64,000 nucleotides of DNA from Prevotella sp. (GTDB taxonomy: Bacteria; Bacteroidota; Bacteroidia; Bacteroidales; Bacteroidaceae). The notes below the pieces were generated by a model, which was not told the origin of the DNA, made no database searches, and saw only the letters and a program-made list of their open reading frames with translations. Location: the NCBI GenBank assembly GCA_017556145.1, contig JAFZCU010000048.1:1-64000 (forward strand), given 5' to 3'. Each line of letters begins with the position of its first letter. Position 1 is the stretch's first letter. Of this stretch, positions 53,979 to 62,538 are shown in pieces. A program made the translations under genes and the position numbers.

Positions 53979-54572
53979 TTACTCTGTGAAGCCAAAGTGG
54001 CGCACACCTGTTACAAGGTGCTTGGCATAGCCGTATTTTGCACCATAGGGATCATCAGTAAAGGTGATAACAAACGAAATGCTGTCGGTAGCAACACCAT
54101 GAATGTTCTTACCACCTCCGAAGAAGATCTTACCATCAGTAATGGTAGCCTTATCAGCAACCAGCGGATTGCCATCCTCGTCTACTGTCTGACCGGCAGC
54201 GATGGCAGCCGCAATCTCGCGCATATCATCGTTGTAAGGAACATCAGTGGCCTTGAAGGTGCCAGCTGCATAGTCGATATCAACCAGGAACTTGAAATTC
54301 CAGAACTCTCCCTGATCATCAATCCACATCTGTGTAGTGCTATTTGATGCTGTGTTGAAAGTAAAGAGAGGTGCGCCCTCGATTCCAAAAAGCTCATCGG
54401 GTGCATACACTACATTTCCGCTTTCATCAATCTGGCTGACGCTGATATCCCAGTAACCGCACATATTCTGAATGTTGGTTCCACCGGGCTTTTCGTCGGT
54501 CTCCACATCGCAGGCAGTGAAGCCCCAAGAGAGCATCAGTGCCATTGCCATCATTGAAATATATTTCTTCAT
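53979..54572 (-). CDS. Lipid-binding-like SusCD-associated lipoprotein
   Basis: 197 aa; signal MKKYISMMAMALMLSWGF with lipobox FTAC. The remainder fits the small 'lipid-binding putative hydrolase' type found after SusD genes: MCGYWDISVSQIDESGNVV, then strands with WNFKFLVDIDY, and a C-terminal ITFTDDPYG. It lacks a clear catalytic motif. Last gene of the second SusCD operon, 13 nt after its neighbour. Family call is by resemblance. Confidence 0.7.
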   Translation of the reverse strand: MKKYISMMAMALMLSWGFTACDVETDEKPGGTNIQNMCGYWDISVSQIDESGNVVYAPDELFGIEGAPLFTFNTASNSTTQMWIDDQGEFWNFKFLVDIDYAAGTFKATDVPYNDDMREIAAAIAAGQTVDEDGNPLVADKATITDGKIFFGGGKNIHGVATDSISFVITFTDDPYGAKYGYAKHLVTGVRHFGFTE

Positions 54573-54585
54573 AATCGTCTAACTG

Positions 54586-55332
54586 TTAATCTTTGTTCAA
54601 TACTATGTCCATGAATATCTGTCCGGCATACGAAAGACTGTAGGAAATGGTACCCGTTTCAGGATCATACTTACCGTCCTCGATATAGTCAAGACCATCA
54701 CCCCAGCCCTTAATATAACTTGAAAGCAATGAGATGGAGTTGTCAGGGTTCAAACATACATAACCAGTCATAGCATAATTACCACCATAGGCACGAATCT
54801 GCTCATACCATCCGCCAAGGAGGTCATTGCAGTAGAAAATGCCAGGTACAAACTCTGTGAACTTGATGCCCACGCACTGGCTGGTATTGCCATAGCCGGC
54901 AGCACGGACGGCAAATGTTTGCTTAGCTGTACCATACAAGGAGGCAGCCATGTCGGTGGAGTAGGTTCCTGCAATAGTAGCGGTCACAGAGGGATCGTAA
55001 ACAACCACTGTACGGCTGACACTGGCAGAGAAGCCATCGTCGTTAACGGCAGAGTATTCGATATCGTAAAAACCAACGGTGTTCACATCAACCTGATCAG
55101 CACCCACTATCTTCACTCTATCTAAGCAGTCTTGACCAGCCAAAGTGGCTTTCACACCAGGATCAGTGAAACTGGTTCCAATAGGCACGAGCATCATCTC
55201 GTCGCCCTGCATTTCAAAATTCACATAATAGGTCAGGCGTGAATCTGTCTTTTCGTAGTCATCATTGTTGCATGATGTCAGGCCGAAAACAGACATTCCA
55301 AGCATCAGACCATAGAAAAATATCTTTTTCAT
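54586..55332 (-). CDS. DUF5012-like lipoprotein with Ig-like domain
   Basis: 248 aa; signal MKKIFFYGLMLGMSVFG and lipobox LTSC. Residues 60-110 form a DUF5011/Ig-like domain (GTSFTDPGVKATLAG; VGFYDIEYSAVNDDG), as in many SusCD accessory lipoproteins; the C-terminal half holds tryptophan- and tyrosine-rich strands (DLLGGWYEQIRAYG) typical of a ligand-binding face. Probably surface exposed and assists substrate capture. Confidence 0.75.
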   Translation of the reverse strand: MKKIFFYGLMLGMSVFGLTSCNNDDYEKTDSRLTYYVNFEMQGDEMMLVPIGTSFTDPGVKATLAGQDCLDRVKIVGADQVDVNTVGFYDIEYSAVNDDGFSASVSRTVVVYDPSVTATIAGTYSTDMAASLYGTAKQTFAVRAAGYGNTSQCVGIKFTEFVPGIFYCNDLLGGWYEQIRAYGGNYAMTGYVCLNPDNSISLLSSYIKGWGDGLDYIEDGKYDPETGTISYSLSYAGQIFMDIVLNKD

Positions 55333-55371
55333 AAACTATTGTCTTTTTTGATGATTATTACTTCTTCTCAC

Positions 55372-56871
55372 TTATTTCACATCCCAGAAGACACGGTCGC
55401 TGAGCAGTTTCACAGCAGGTGTGTTCTTGTTGTAACGACGGGCATTGCTGGGATAGGGAACGCGCTTGGCCAGACCTTCACCCTCAATGAAGTTTATACC
55501 AGGATTGATGAAGTCGCCAGCTGTGTAAACAGTAGCATCATCAAAGATGTTCTTTGCCGAAGCAGAAGAGAGGGCGGGCACATCGGTACGACGGGCCTCA
55601 GACCAAGCCTCCATGTGGTTGCGATAGAAGAAGGCCACCCACTTCTGCATATAGAGCAGCTTCAGCTTGTCGGCCTGGCTGGCCTGAGCGCTCCAGCTGG
55701 TCTTCGGAGCAGCAAGGAATGCATCTGCACCATCGATACCACGAGAAGCAAAGTCAGCACTTACAGCAGCCTCGTAAGCAGCCTTGGCAGCTGCATCGTT
55801 GTTGCCGAAACGAGCCTGTACCTCTGCAATCAGGAACTGCAACTCACTCTGTGTGAACAGATAGATAGGCATAGCCTTAGCAGGCGCACGATTGATGTTG
55901 CTCACATAATCATTATTATAGTTAGATCCAATACCAAGCCAGTCGCCAACTAACGTCTTACAGCCGGGTAGCTGACCGGCATAGTCGTTCTCTTTTGCAG
56001 CAACTTCCAGACCATAAGCAGCACGCGGGTCGTTGGTGGCCTGATAATAGCTTACAAGGGGATAGGCAGCGCAGAGGTTCTTGGTACCTGCGAGGGTTCC
56101 CTCATAGAAGATGGCACCCCACGGGTTACGCTGACTGACAGCATCAGAATAGACATCCCATGCCACATCGCCTGTAAAGAAGTTGTTGGCATTGACCAAA
56201 GCCGTAGCCTTGCCCTGATACTCAGAAGCGCCACCATCGATCAGACGCATGTACATACGCAAACGGAGCGCATTGGCATAACCCTTCCACTGGCTGATGC
56301 TCTTGTTGAGCATGGGGTCGGTCACGGTCATGGCCTCACCGGTCATATTGGCCTCAGCCTCGTCGAGCTCCTTCAGAACGCCCTCATAGACGGTCTTACC
56401 CTCATCCCAGGCAGGCATGGCGTTGGCACTACCCTGAAGCGCCTCAGTATAAGGACACTGGTCGAGATTGTCTACCAGATACTGGAAAGCCTGGGCGCGA
56501 AGCACTTTGCAAGCGAAAATATCAGAAGTGTTTGAAGTCTTGGAGAGTACATCCTCCACATCCTGCAGTGCCTGGGCATAGAGGTTCGAATAGCAACGGT
56601 TGAACAGGTCGCTACCCTCATCGATGTGAAGCTCTGCCAAGTCATTATACTGGTTGGCGGTAGGCATCTGATCCCAGTACTGTACAAAGAAACCTGCGTA
56701 GTTGAACATCTGGTCGCCTACAGCAGTGGCGATGGAGTTCTCAATGGCAGGAAACACCAGATCTGCCGACACGTCGCCATTCGACGGGAAGTTCGGGTTC
56801 TCATTGATGTCCAGATCACAGCTGGAAAGCATCATCAGTCCCGCAGCAGCTAATAAATATATCTTTTTCAT
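55372..56871 (-). CDS. SusD/RagB-like lipoprotein (SusD-like_2 type)
   Basis: 499 aa; signal MKKIYLLAAAGLMM with lipobox LSSC. The start of the mature chain (DLDINENPNFPSNGDVSADLVFPAIENSIA reads as the family hallmark NxxP plus LFPA-like segment) and the FFVQYWDQMPTANQY motif belong to the SusD_2 branch. Helical TPR core and C-terminal YNKNTPAVKLLSDRVFWDVK. Partner of the SusC gene 18 nt upstream. Confidence 0.94.
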   Translation of the reverse strand: MKKIYLLAAAGLMMLSSCDLDINENPNFPSNGDVSADLVFPAIENSIATAVGDQMFNYAGFFVQYWDQMPTANQYNDLAELHIDEGSDLFNRCYSNLYAQALQDVEDVLSKTSNTSDIFACKVLRAQAFQYLVDNLDQCPYTEALQGSANAMPAWDEGKTVYEGVLKELDEAEANMTGEAMTVTDPMLNKSISQWKGYANALRLRMYMRLIDGGASEYQGKATALVNANNFFTGDVAWDVYSDAVSQRNPWGAIFYEGTLAGTKNLCAAYPLVSYYQATNDPRAAYGLEVAAKENDYAGQLPGCKTLVGDWLGIGSNYNNDYVSNINRAPAKAMPIYLFTQSELQFLIAEVQARFGNNDAAAKAAYEAAVSADFASRGIDGADAFLAAPKTSWSAQASQADKLKLLYMQKWVAFFYRNHMEAWSEARRTDVPALSSASAKNIFDDATVYTAGDFINPGINFIEGEGLAKRVPYPSNARRYNKNTPAVKLLSDRVFWDVK

Positions 56872-56889
56872 ACTGTAATTTCCTTTCTT

Positions 56890-59800
56890 TTAGAATTTAA
56901 CATTGACGTTGAAACCGTACTTACGGCAACTGGGGTTAGCAGAATACTCACCGAAGTTACCAGACAAGTCGTTACCGAATGAAGTCAGCTCAGGATCGAC
57001 GAACGTATTGCTTGACGGTGTCCAGAGGAACAGGTTGTTGCCGAAGAACGACAGACGTACACCCTGCAACGGCGTCTTAGCCAGCCACTTCTTGGGAAGT
57101 TCCCAAGAGAGGACCACTGAGCGCAGCTTCACATAGCTCTTGTCAATGAGGAAGGCCTCATCGCTCAGGAAACCACCATTGTTCCAGAAGTTGTAGATCT
57201 GAGTCGCATCAAGCGCAATGTTGTTCTCGACATAGCCGCCATCGCCGTCAGACATTACAGAGTTAGGAATCACGAACGGGTTACGATCGTTGTAAGCCGT
57301 CTGGATGGCGTTACCAGTGAAGTAAGAGATATCAGCTGTACGTGAGAAGAGCAGACCACCCTTGCGGATATCGAAGTCGACACCCAGGCTGACACCCTTG
57401 TACTTGAGCTGTGTGCCAAGACCCATCTGGTACTTGAAGTTCATAGAACCTACCTCCTCAAGGTCATCCGTCTGCAAAGGAATACCCTTGTTGTTCACTA
57501 TGATGTGACCCTGTTCATCTGTCTTCGTCTTATAAGCCTTGAAGATACCCATCTCCTTGCCCTCAATGGCGTAGAGACCAGTACCGCCGCTGAAGCCATA
57601 GATATTCACCTCACCACCGAGTTCCTCAGGCAGTGAAATCACCTCGTTCTTGTTCTTGGTGAAGTTCCAGGTCAAAGACCACTCGAAATCCTTCGTGCGG
57701 ACGGGAACTACGGTTACCAAAGCTTCGATACCCTTGTTACCTACCTTTCCAAGGTTGGTGTTCATGGCAGTATAACCAGAAGCGGGATCCATGGCCAATG
57801 AGAAGATCTGCTTGTCAGACTTACGATCGTAGTAAGACACATCGAATGAGATGCGGCTCTGGAAGAAGGCCATGTTCAAACCAATTTCGAACTCAGTGGT
57901 CATCTCAGGGCTCAGGTTAATTGAACCGAGGGTGTTACCTGCTGTATAGGCATTGGTGCCAGTCTTTGCAAATGGGAAGGCACTGCTTGCCCAACCGCCG
58001 GAACTTGAAGAAGCCTGTGCATAAACAGACTGGGTCATGTAGATGTCGGCATCGTTACCGGTCTTACCCCAGGCAGCACGGATCTTACCGAAATTGATGG
58101 TCTTTCTCAGATCCTCGTTGAACAGCTCAGAGAACAGCAAGCTGGCGGTTACACCAGGATAGAAGAACGAGCGGTTCTCCTTCGGCAGTGTAGATGACCA
58201 GTCGTTACGGGCTGTCAATGTCAGATAAGCCATATTCTTCCAAGCCAGTTCAGCCTGACCGTAGATGCCATAAAGACGACGCTTCATAGAATACTGCTCA
58301 ACCTCAGGACGCTCCGAAGAGTTGCTCAGATCGAAGAAGGTCGGGATGGTCAGGTTCTCAACGTGACCATACAGATAGCTTCTACGACGCTCGTTGCCGT
58401 TGAAACCGGCAATGGCATTGATATTGAAGTCGTTGACAGGTATGTTGAAGGTGATGAAGAAATCCTGGTTGATCTCACGTTGACGAGTGGTCTGCTGAGT
58501 CACACTTCCGGTAGCACCTGCGATGGTAGAAGCTTCGGCATTGTAAGTATCCTTGAAGAGGCTCTCCAAGTTGGGCTCACCCTGATTGCGGTGACGTGTC
58601 TCAGTGTCAAGACCGAAACGATAGGTAGCCTTGAAGTAGTTCAGGAAGTCGTAGTCCAGCTGCAGCTTGCCATAGAAGCGCTCACTTTCCTGCTTGTTCT
58701 CGAAATTATCCACTACCCAGTAGGGGTTGGTGATGCCGTAAGGTGTATAGTAATAACCTGGGGTGTTGAACGGATCGTTCATATCCTGCAGCTCTGCGAT
58801 ACTGATATCGCGTGGGGTCTGCATGATGGCATTGTACATAGAGCTACCGCCCTGACCAGTGGTCACGAAGCTGTTCTTCTGGTAAGCGTAGTTCATGTTG
58901 GCGCTGATTGTTACAGCCTTCACCTTCTGGCTGGCGTTTGCAGAGAAGGTGTACTTGGTGTAGCTGTCTGCGTTTGAAGGAATGATACCGTCGTCATGAA
59001 TCTGTGACAAACTCACATAGAATGAGGTCAGGTCGGTGGCGTTGCTGAACGATACGCTGTTGTTGTAACGGAAACCTACATCGAAGTAGTCCTTCATGTT
59101 ATCTTTCATGGCCACATACGACTTCAACTTCTGAGAGTGGTCGTAGACAGCACCGTAGCGGAGCAAAGAGCCGTCGAACTTCGGACCCCAGGAACCATTC
59201 TCATCATAAGTCTTGTCACCATACCAACCCATACCGAAGTCGTTCTGGAACTGCGGCAGGCGGAGCACGCTCTCCCACTGCAGACCACCGTTGTACTCAA
59301 CACCGATACCCTGGTTCTTCTTACCTGTCTTGGTGGTGATGAGGATCACACCGTTTGCAGCGCGGCTTCCATAAAGAGCCGTAGCAGCTGCACCCTTCAG
59401 AATGGTCATGTTCTCAACGTCGTCGGGGTTCACAGCATTGGCACCGTTACCGAAGTCAAACTGATTGTTCAGGTGGTCGCCACTGACAACAGCGCTGTTG
59501 GTCATAGGAATACCGTCGATCACATACAACGGCTGGTTGTTACCATTCAGTGAGCTCACACCACGGATGATAACCGAGTTAGAAGCACCCGGGTCGGTGG
59601 AGGTGGTAGAAATCTGCACACCGGCAACCTTACCTGCCAAACCTGACATGACATCGTTCGCACGAAGCTCGGCAATCTGCTCACCGTCGAGTGATGTGGC
59701 AGAATAACCCAGCGCCTTGGCAGAACGCTTGATACCCATGGCGGTTACAACCACCTCGTCGAGGGTAGCGGCATCAGCCTTCAAGAACACGCGCATGTTG

Positions 59801-60060
59801 TTCTTGGCCTGCACCGTTTGGGCCTCATAGCCCAGATAAGAGATCGTCAAGGTCGTCTTACCTTCGGGCAATGACAGCGTGAACTTACCGTTTACGTCAG
59901 TCAACATACCAGTACTGGTTCCATCCACTTTGACAGCAGCACCGATGATGGGCTGGCCGTCTTCCTGAGAATACACAGTACCAGTAACTTTTGTCTGAGC
60001 CAGTACACTTCCTACACAGAGGAAGAGACTGACAAAAAACATAGTTAGCCTTTTTTCCAT
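56890..60060 (-). CDS. SusC/RagA family TonB-dependent outer membrane transporter (second locus)
   Basis: 1056 aa with signal MEKRLTMFFVSLFLCVGSVLAQ. Order: carboxypeptidase-D-like domain (TKVTGTVYSQEDGQPIIGAAV), LDEVVVTAMGIKR near residue 95, plug with QPLYVIDGIPMTNS and ILKGAAATALYGSRAANGVI, then the barrel ending FNVNVKF. It heads the minus-strand operon SusC, SusD, DUF5012-like, lipid-binding-like. The imported substrate is unknown; no polysaccharide-degrading enzyme lies beside it. Confidence 0.96.
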   Translation of the reverse strand: MEKRLTMFFVSLFLCVGSVLAQTKVTGTVYSQEDGQPIIGAAVKVDGTSTGMLTDVNGKFTLSLPEGKTTLTISYLGYEAQTVQAKNNMRVFLKADAATLDEVVVTAMGIKRSAKALGYSATSLDGEQIAELRANDVMSGLAGKVAGVQISTTSTDPGASNSVIIRGVSSLNGNNQPLYVIDGIPMTNSAVVSGDHLNNQFDFGNGANAVNPDDVENMTILKGAAATALYGSRAANGVILITTKTGKKNQGIGVEYNGGLQWESVLRLPQFQNDFGMGWYGDKTYDENGSWGPKFDGSLLRYGAVYDHSQKLKSYVAMKDNMKDYFDVGFRYNNSVSFSNATDLTSFYVSLSQIHDDGIIPSNADSYTKYTFSANASQKVKAVTISANMNYAYQKNSFVTTGQGGSSMYNAIMQTPRDISIAELQDMNDPFNTPGYYYTPYGITNPYWVVDNFENKQESERFYGKLQLDYDFLNYFKATYRFGLDTETRHRNQGEPNLESLFKDTYNAEASTIAGATGSVTQQTTRQREINQDFFITFNIPVNDFNINAIAGFNGNERRRSYLYGHVENLTIPTFFDLSNSSERPEVEQYSMKRRLYGIYGQAELAWKNMAYLTLTARNDWSSTLPKENRSFFYPGVTASLLFSELFNEDLRKTINFGKIRAAWGKTGNDADIYMTQSVYAQASSSSGGWASSAFPFAKTGTNAYTAGNTLGSINLSPEMTTEFEIGLNMAFFQSRISFDVSYYDRKSDKQIFSLAMDPASGYTAMNTNLGKVGNKGIEALVTVVPVRTKDFEWSLTWNFTKNKNEVISLPEELGGEVNIYGFSGGTGLYAIEGKEMGIFKAYKTKTDEQGHIIVNNKGIPLQTDDLEEVGSMNFKYQMGLGTQLKYKGVSLGVDFDIRKGGLLFSRTADISYFTGNAIQTAYNDRNPFVIPNSVMSDGDGGYVENNIALDATQIYNFWNNGGFLSDEAFLIDKSYVKLRSVVLSWELPKKWLAKTPLQGVRLSFFGNNLFLWTPSSNTFVDPELTSFGNDLSGNFGEYSANPSCRKYGFNVNVKF

Positions 60061-60158
60061 AAATTCTCTCTCTTTAATTAATATTAAACTGAATATAATT
60101 ATATAAATATGTACGCGCTAGTTTGGTCGTGAAGGCCAATTTTGCATATTCTAATTGG

Positions 60159-60166
60159 CAAAAGTA
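60159..60166 (-). promoter_or_regulatory. -7 promoter box of the second SusC operon
   Basis: TACTTTTG on the minus strand. The leader to the ATG at 60060 is about 95 nt, the longest in this window, leaving room for post-transcriptional control. Confidence 0.65.
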
Positions 60167-60232
60167 GTTATAAAATTGTTAAACGACAAATAATTTTATA
60201 AAAAAATGACATTTTTATGCAAGCTTTTAACT

Positions 60233-60277
60233 ATTCAGAGAGACACTCTTGATATAAATCAATTTTTCTCTCTGAAT
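60233..60277. other. Hairpin in the spacer after the acyl-CoA synthetase
   Basis: ATTCAGAGAGA pairs exactly with TCTCTCTGAAT over a 23-nt loop. It lies between the synthetase stop and the susC promoter, both on the minus strand. No strong T run, so only a weak terminator candidate. Confidence 0.4.
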
Positions 60278-60291
60278 AATTGTCTTGACAG

Positions 60292-60339
60292 GAAACGTGC
60301 TGTCTCTCTCTATAAAGAAACGTGTTATCTCTCTATAAG
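60292..60339. repeat. 25-bp direct repeat across the acyl-CoA synthetase stop codon
   Basis: GAAACGTG followed by T/C-rich TCTCTCTATAA occurs twice in tandem (60292-60315 and 60317-60339, two to three differences). The second copy contains the synthetase's last codons and stop, so the end of the gene is duplicated. Confidence 0.7.
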
Positions 60340-62451
60340 GATGCGGGCGTCGACGGCCACGATGTCGGAGCCGTTGGCGAGCAGAGGGTTGATATCCATC
60401 TCCTTGATCTCCGTGGCAAAGCGGAGGAGGGTGGAGAGGCGCACGATGATCTCGGCATATTTCTGTTCGTTGATGCCCTGTTGGCCTCGCGTACCCTTTA
60501 GTATCTTATAGCCTCGCAGCGAGTGGATCATCGAATAGGCCTCGGCATAACTCAAAGGAGCCAAGCCGCTGGACACATCCTTCAGCACCTCGACGAAGAT
60601 GCCGCCCAGACCGCAGAGCACCACATGGCCGAAGCGCGTCTCGTATTTCGCGCCGATGAAAAGTTCCGTGCCTTTCAGCATCTTCTGCACCATCACACCT
60701 GTGGCATCGGCTATCTGCATCATACGGTCGAACTCGAGCGCCAGATGTTCAGGGGTACGGATGTTCAGGGCCACACCGCCCACATCGCTCTTGTGTACAG
60801 GGCCTACGACCTTCGCCACGACGGGATAGCCCACTTTCTCGGCAAAGGCGGTGAGCGCCTCCTTGGATATGCTGACCATCTCAGGTACCAGCGGGATGCC
60901 GGCACAGGAGAGCAGTTCGCGCACGGTATCAGGCGCCAGGTAGCCACTCGTAATGCCTTCGAATTTAAGACGGTTGGTCTCGCGGTAGATGATCTCGCGG
61001 ATCTTGGGCACATCGACTCCATAGAGCTCCAGCTCAGGGGGTGCGGGCTGCGGGGTGCGCATGATCTGGCTCAGGGCGGTGGCCAGCGTCACCTCGTCGC
61101 TGAAGTTGACATGGCCCTTGGCCAGGAACTCCGCCACCTCAGGGCCTGCAGTGTGCAGGCTGGGCAGGACGGGGAAGATGGGTTTACGGCACTCGCGGAT
61201 CTTGCGGTCGAGCACATCATAGGCCTCATAGAGCTGGGTGAGGCCTGGGGTGCCGTAGATGACGGCAATGGCGTCGATGTGGTCGAAGCGGTGCTCGCAA
61301 TAGTCGATGATGGTCCCTAATTGTTCTGCCGTACCAGTGGCGAGGAAGTCAATGGGATTCGCCACCGACGAGCCGGGGAAGAGCTTTGACTTGAGTTCTT
61401 CAGCGGGAGAGGTCGGAGTAATCTGAGTATTCTGAGTAATCGGAGTACTCTGAGTAATCAGAGAGGGAACATTGAGCCCGCCTTTCGAGAGGGCGTCGGT
61501 GAGCATGACGCCAGGGCCGCCGGCATGGGTGACGATGGCGAAGTTGCGACCCTTAAATGGGGGCAGGGTGAAGATACAACCCACGGTGGTGAGCTCCTCG
61601 CGACTGAAGCAGCGTACGATGCCCGCCTTGCGGAAGAGGGCTTCGACGGCAGAGTCGGACGAGGCTATCGCCCCCGTATGGGACGAGGCTGCACGTGAGC
61701 CGCTCTCTGACGATCCTGCCTTGATGGCAGCGATGCGACAACCCTTGCGGATGAGGCTGCTGGCGTGGAAGAGCAGCTTGTCAGGATTGCTGATATTCTC
61801 GATATAGAGCAGCTTGACCTTCGAGTCGGTTTCAGGGTTGAAATGCTCGTCCATATACTGCAGCACGTCCTCGATGCCGATCTGCTTGCCATTGCCGATG
61901 CTCCACACGCTGTTGAACCGCAGACCCTTGATGACGGCACTCTCGAGGATGAACACCGCTGTGGCACCAGAGCCGCTGACGAAGTCGGCCCCGCTGGGAT
62001 GCAGGTTGGGGATGGGTAGGGTGAACACACTGTGGTGGTTGCGGTTCAGCAGGCCGATGCAGTTAGGGCCGATGAGGGCGGCACCATATTGCTCGCAGGT
62101 GTCGAGGATGCGCTGTTCGAGCTCGGCACCAGCCTTTGTCTCCTCGCCGAATCCTGCAGAGATGATGATGAAGGCGCGTGTCTGCTTCTCCTTCGCCAGC
62201 AGTTCCACATAATCGGGGCAGAACCTGGCTGCCACAACTAAAATGGCCAGTTCTGTAGAGGGTATCTCACGGGCATCGTGGAAGGCCTTGATCCCTTGCA
62301 CTTCGTCTTCCTTGGGGTTTACAATGTGCAAGGTTCCATTGTAACCGCCACTCATCAGATTACGCACAATCGAGCCGCCTGGCTTATGCACGTTATTAGA
62401 GCCGCCGATGACGACGATGCTCTGCGGGTTTAATAGTTGTTGGTTAATCAT
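60325..62451 (-). CDS. ADP-forming acetyl/acyl-CoA synthetase, fused alpha and beta domains
   Basis: Converts acyl-CoA, ADP and phosphate to acid, CoA and ATP in the cytoplasm, an energy-yielding end step of fermentation. 708 aa from MINQQLLNPQSIVVIGGSN. Order: CoA-binding Rossmann domain (1-130), succinyl-CoA ligase-like domain with the phosphorylated histidine H258 in SSHTGAIAS, then an ATP-grasp beta part (about 470-690: GYPVVAKVVGPVHKSDVGGVAL). Residues 331-346 (LITQSTPITQNTQITP) come from five tandem 9-bp repeats in the coding DNA. The -7 box is 4 nt from the ATG, so the mRNA is probably leaderless. Confidence 0.93.
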   Translation of the reverse strand: MINQQLLNPQSIVVIGGSNNVHKPGGSIVRNLMSGGYNGTLHIVNPKEDEVQGIKAFHDAREIPSTELAILVVAARFCPDYVELLAKEKQTRAFIIISAGFGEETKAGAELEQRILDTCEQYGAALIGPNCIGLLNRNHHSVFTLPIPNLHPSGADFVSGSGATAVFILESAVIKGLRFNSVWSIGNGKQIGIEDVLQYMDEHFNPETDSKVKLLYIENISNPDKLLFHASSLIRKGCRIAAIKAGSSESGSRAASSHTGAIASSDSAVEALFRKAGIVRCFSREELTTVGCIFTLPPFKGRNFAIVTHAGGPGVMLTDALSKGGLNVPSLITQSTPITQNTQITPTSPAEELKSKLFPGSSVANPIDFLATGTAEQLGTIIDYCEHRFDHIDAIAVIYGTPGLTQLYEAYDVLDRKIRECRKPIFPVLPSLHTAGPEVAEFLAKGHVNFSDEVTLATALSQIMRTPQPAPPELELYGVDVPKIREIIYRETNRLKFEGITSGYLAPDTVRELLSCAGIPLVPEMVSISKEALTAFAEKVGYPVVAKVVGPVHKSDVGGVALNIRTPEHLALEFDRMMQIADATGVMVQKMLKGTELFIGAKYETRFGHVVLCGLGGIFVEVLKDVSSGLAPLSYAEAYSMIHSLRGYKILKGTRGQQGINEQKYAEIIVRLSTLLRFATEIKEMDINPLLANGSDIVAVDARILIER
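61416..61460 (-). repeat. GAGTAATCT 9-bp tandem repeats (5 units) inside the synthetase gene
   Basis: Five units of the type GAGTAATCN or GAGTA(T/C)TCT with exact 9-bp period. They keep the reading frame and encode a Thr/Gln/Ile/Pro-rich linker between the second domain and the rest. Confidence 0.85.
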
Positions 62452-62455
62452 GGCA

Positions 62456-62463
62456 CAAAGATA
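62456..62463 (-). promoter_or_regulatory. -7 promoter box of the acyl-CoA synthetase
   Basis: TATCTTTG on the minus strand, with only four bases (TGCC) before the ATG. Transcription would start at or within one or two bases of the start codon. Confidence 0.7.
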
Positions 62464-62506
62464 TATAAAAAACTCTAAAAGGCAAAGCAATATAAGAGAT
62501 TTTTTT

Positions 62507-62514
62507 TATCTTTG
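62507..62514 (+). promoter_or_regulatory. -7 promoter box of the alpha-2-macroglobulin gene
   Basis: TATCTTTG after a run of T, 24 nt before the ATG at 62539. It is divergent from the synthetase promoter 50 bp away. Confidence 0.7.
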
Positions 62515-62538
62515 CATGAAGTTTTTAGTTAAGCGCAT

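Noticed and set aside
60523..61320. 265-codon plus-strand frame opposite the acyl-CoA synthetase
   Set aside because: Shadow frame; His/Arg/Gly-rich with no family features.
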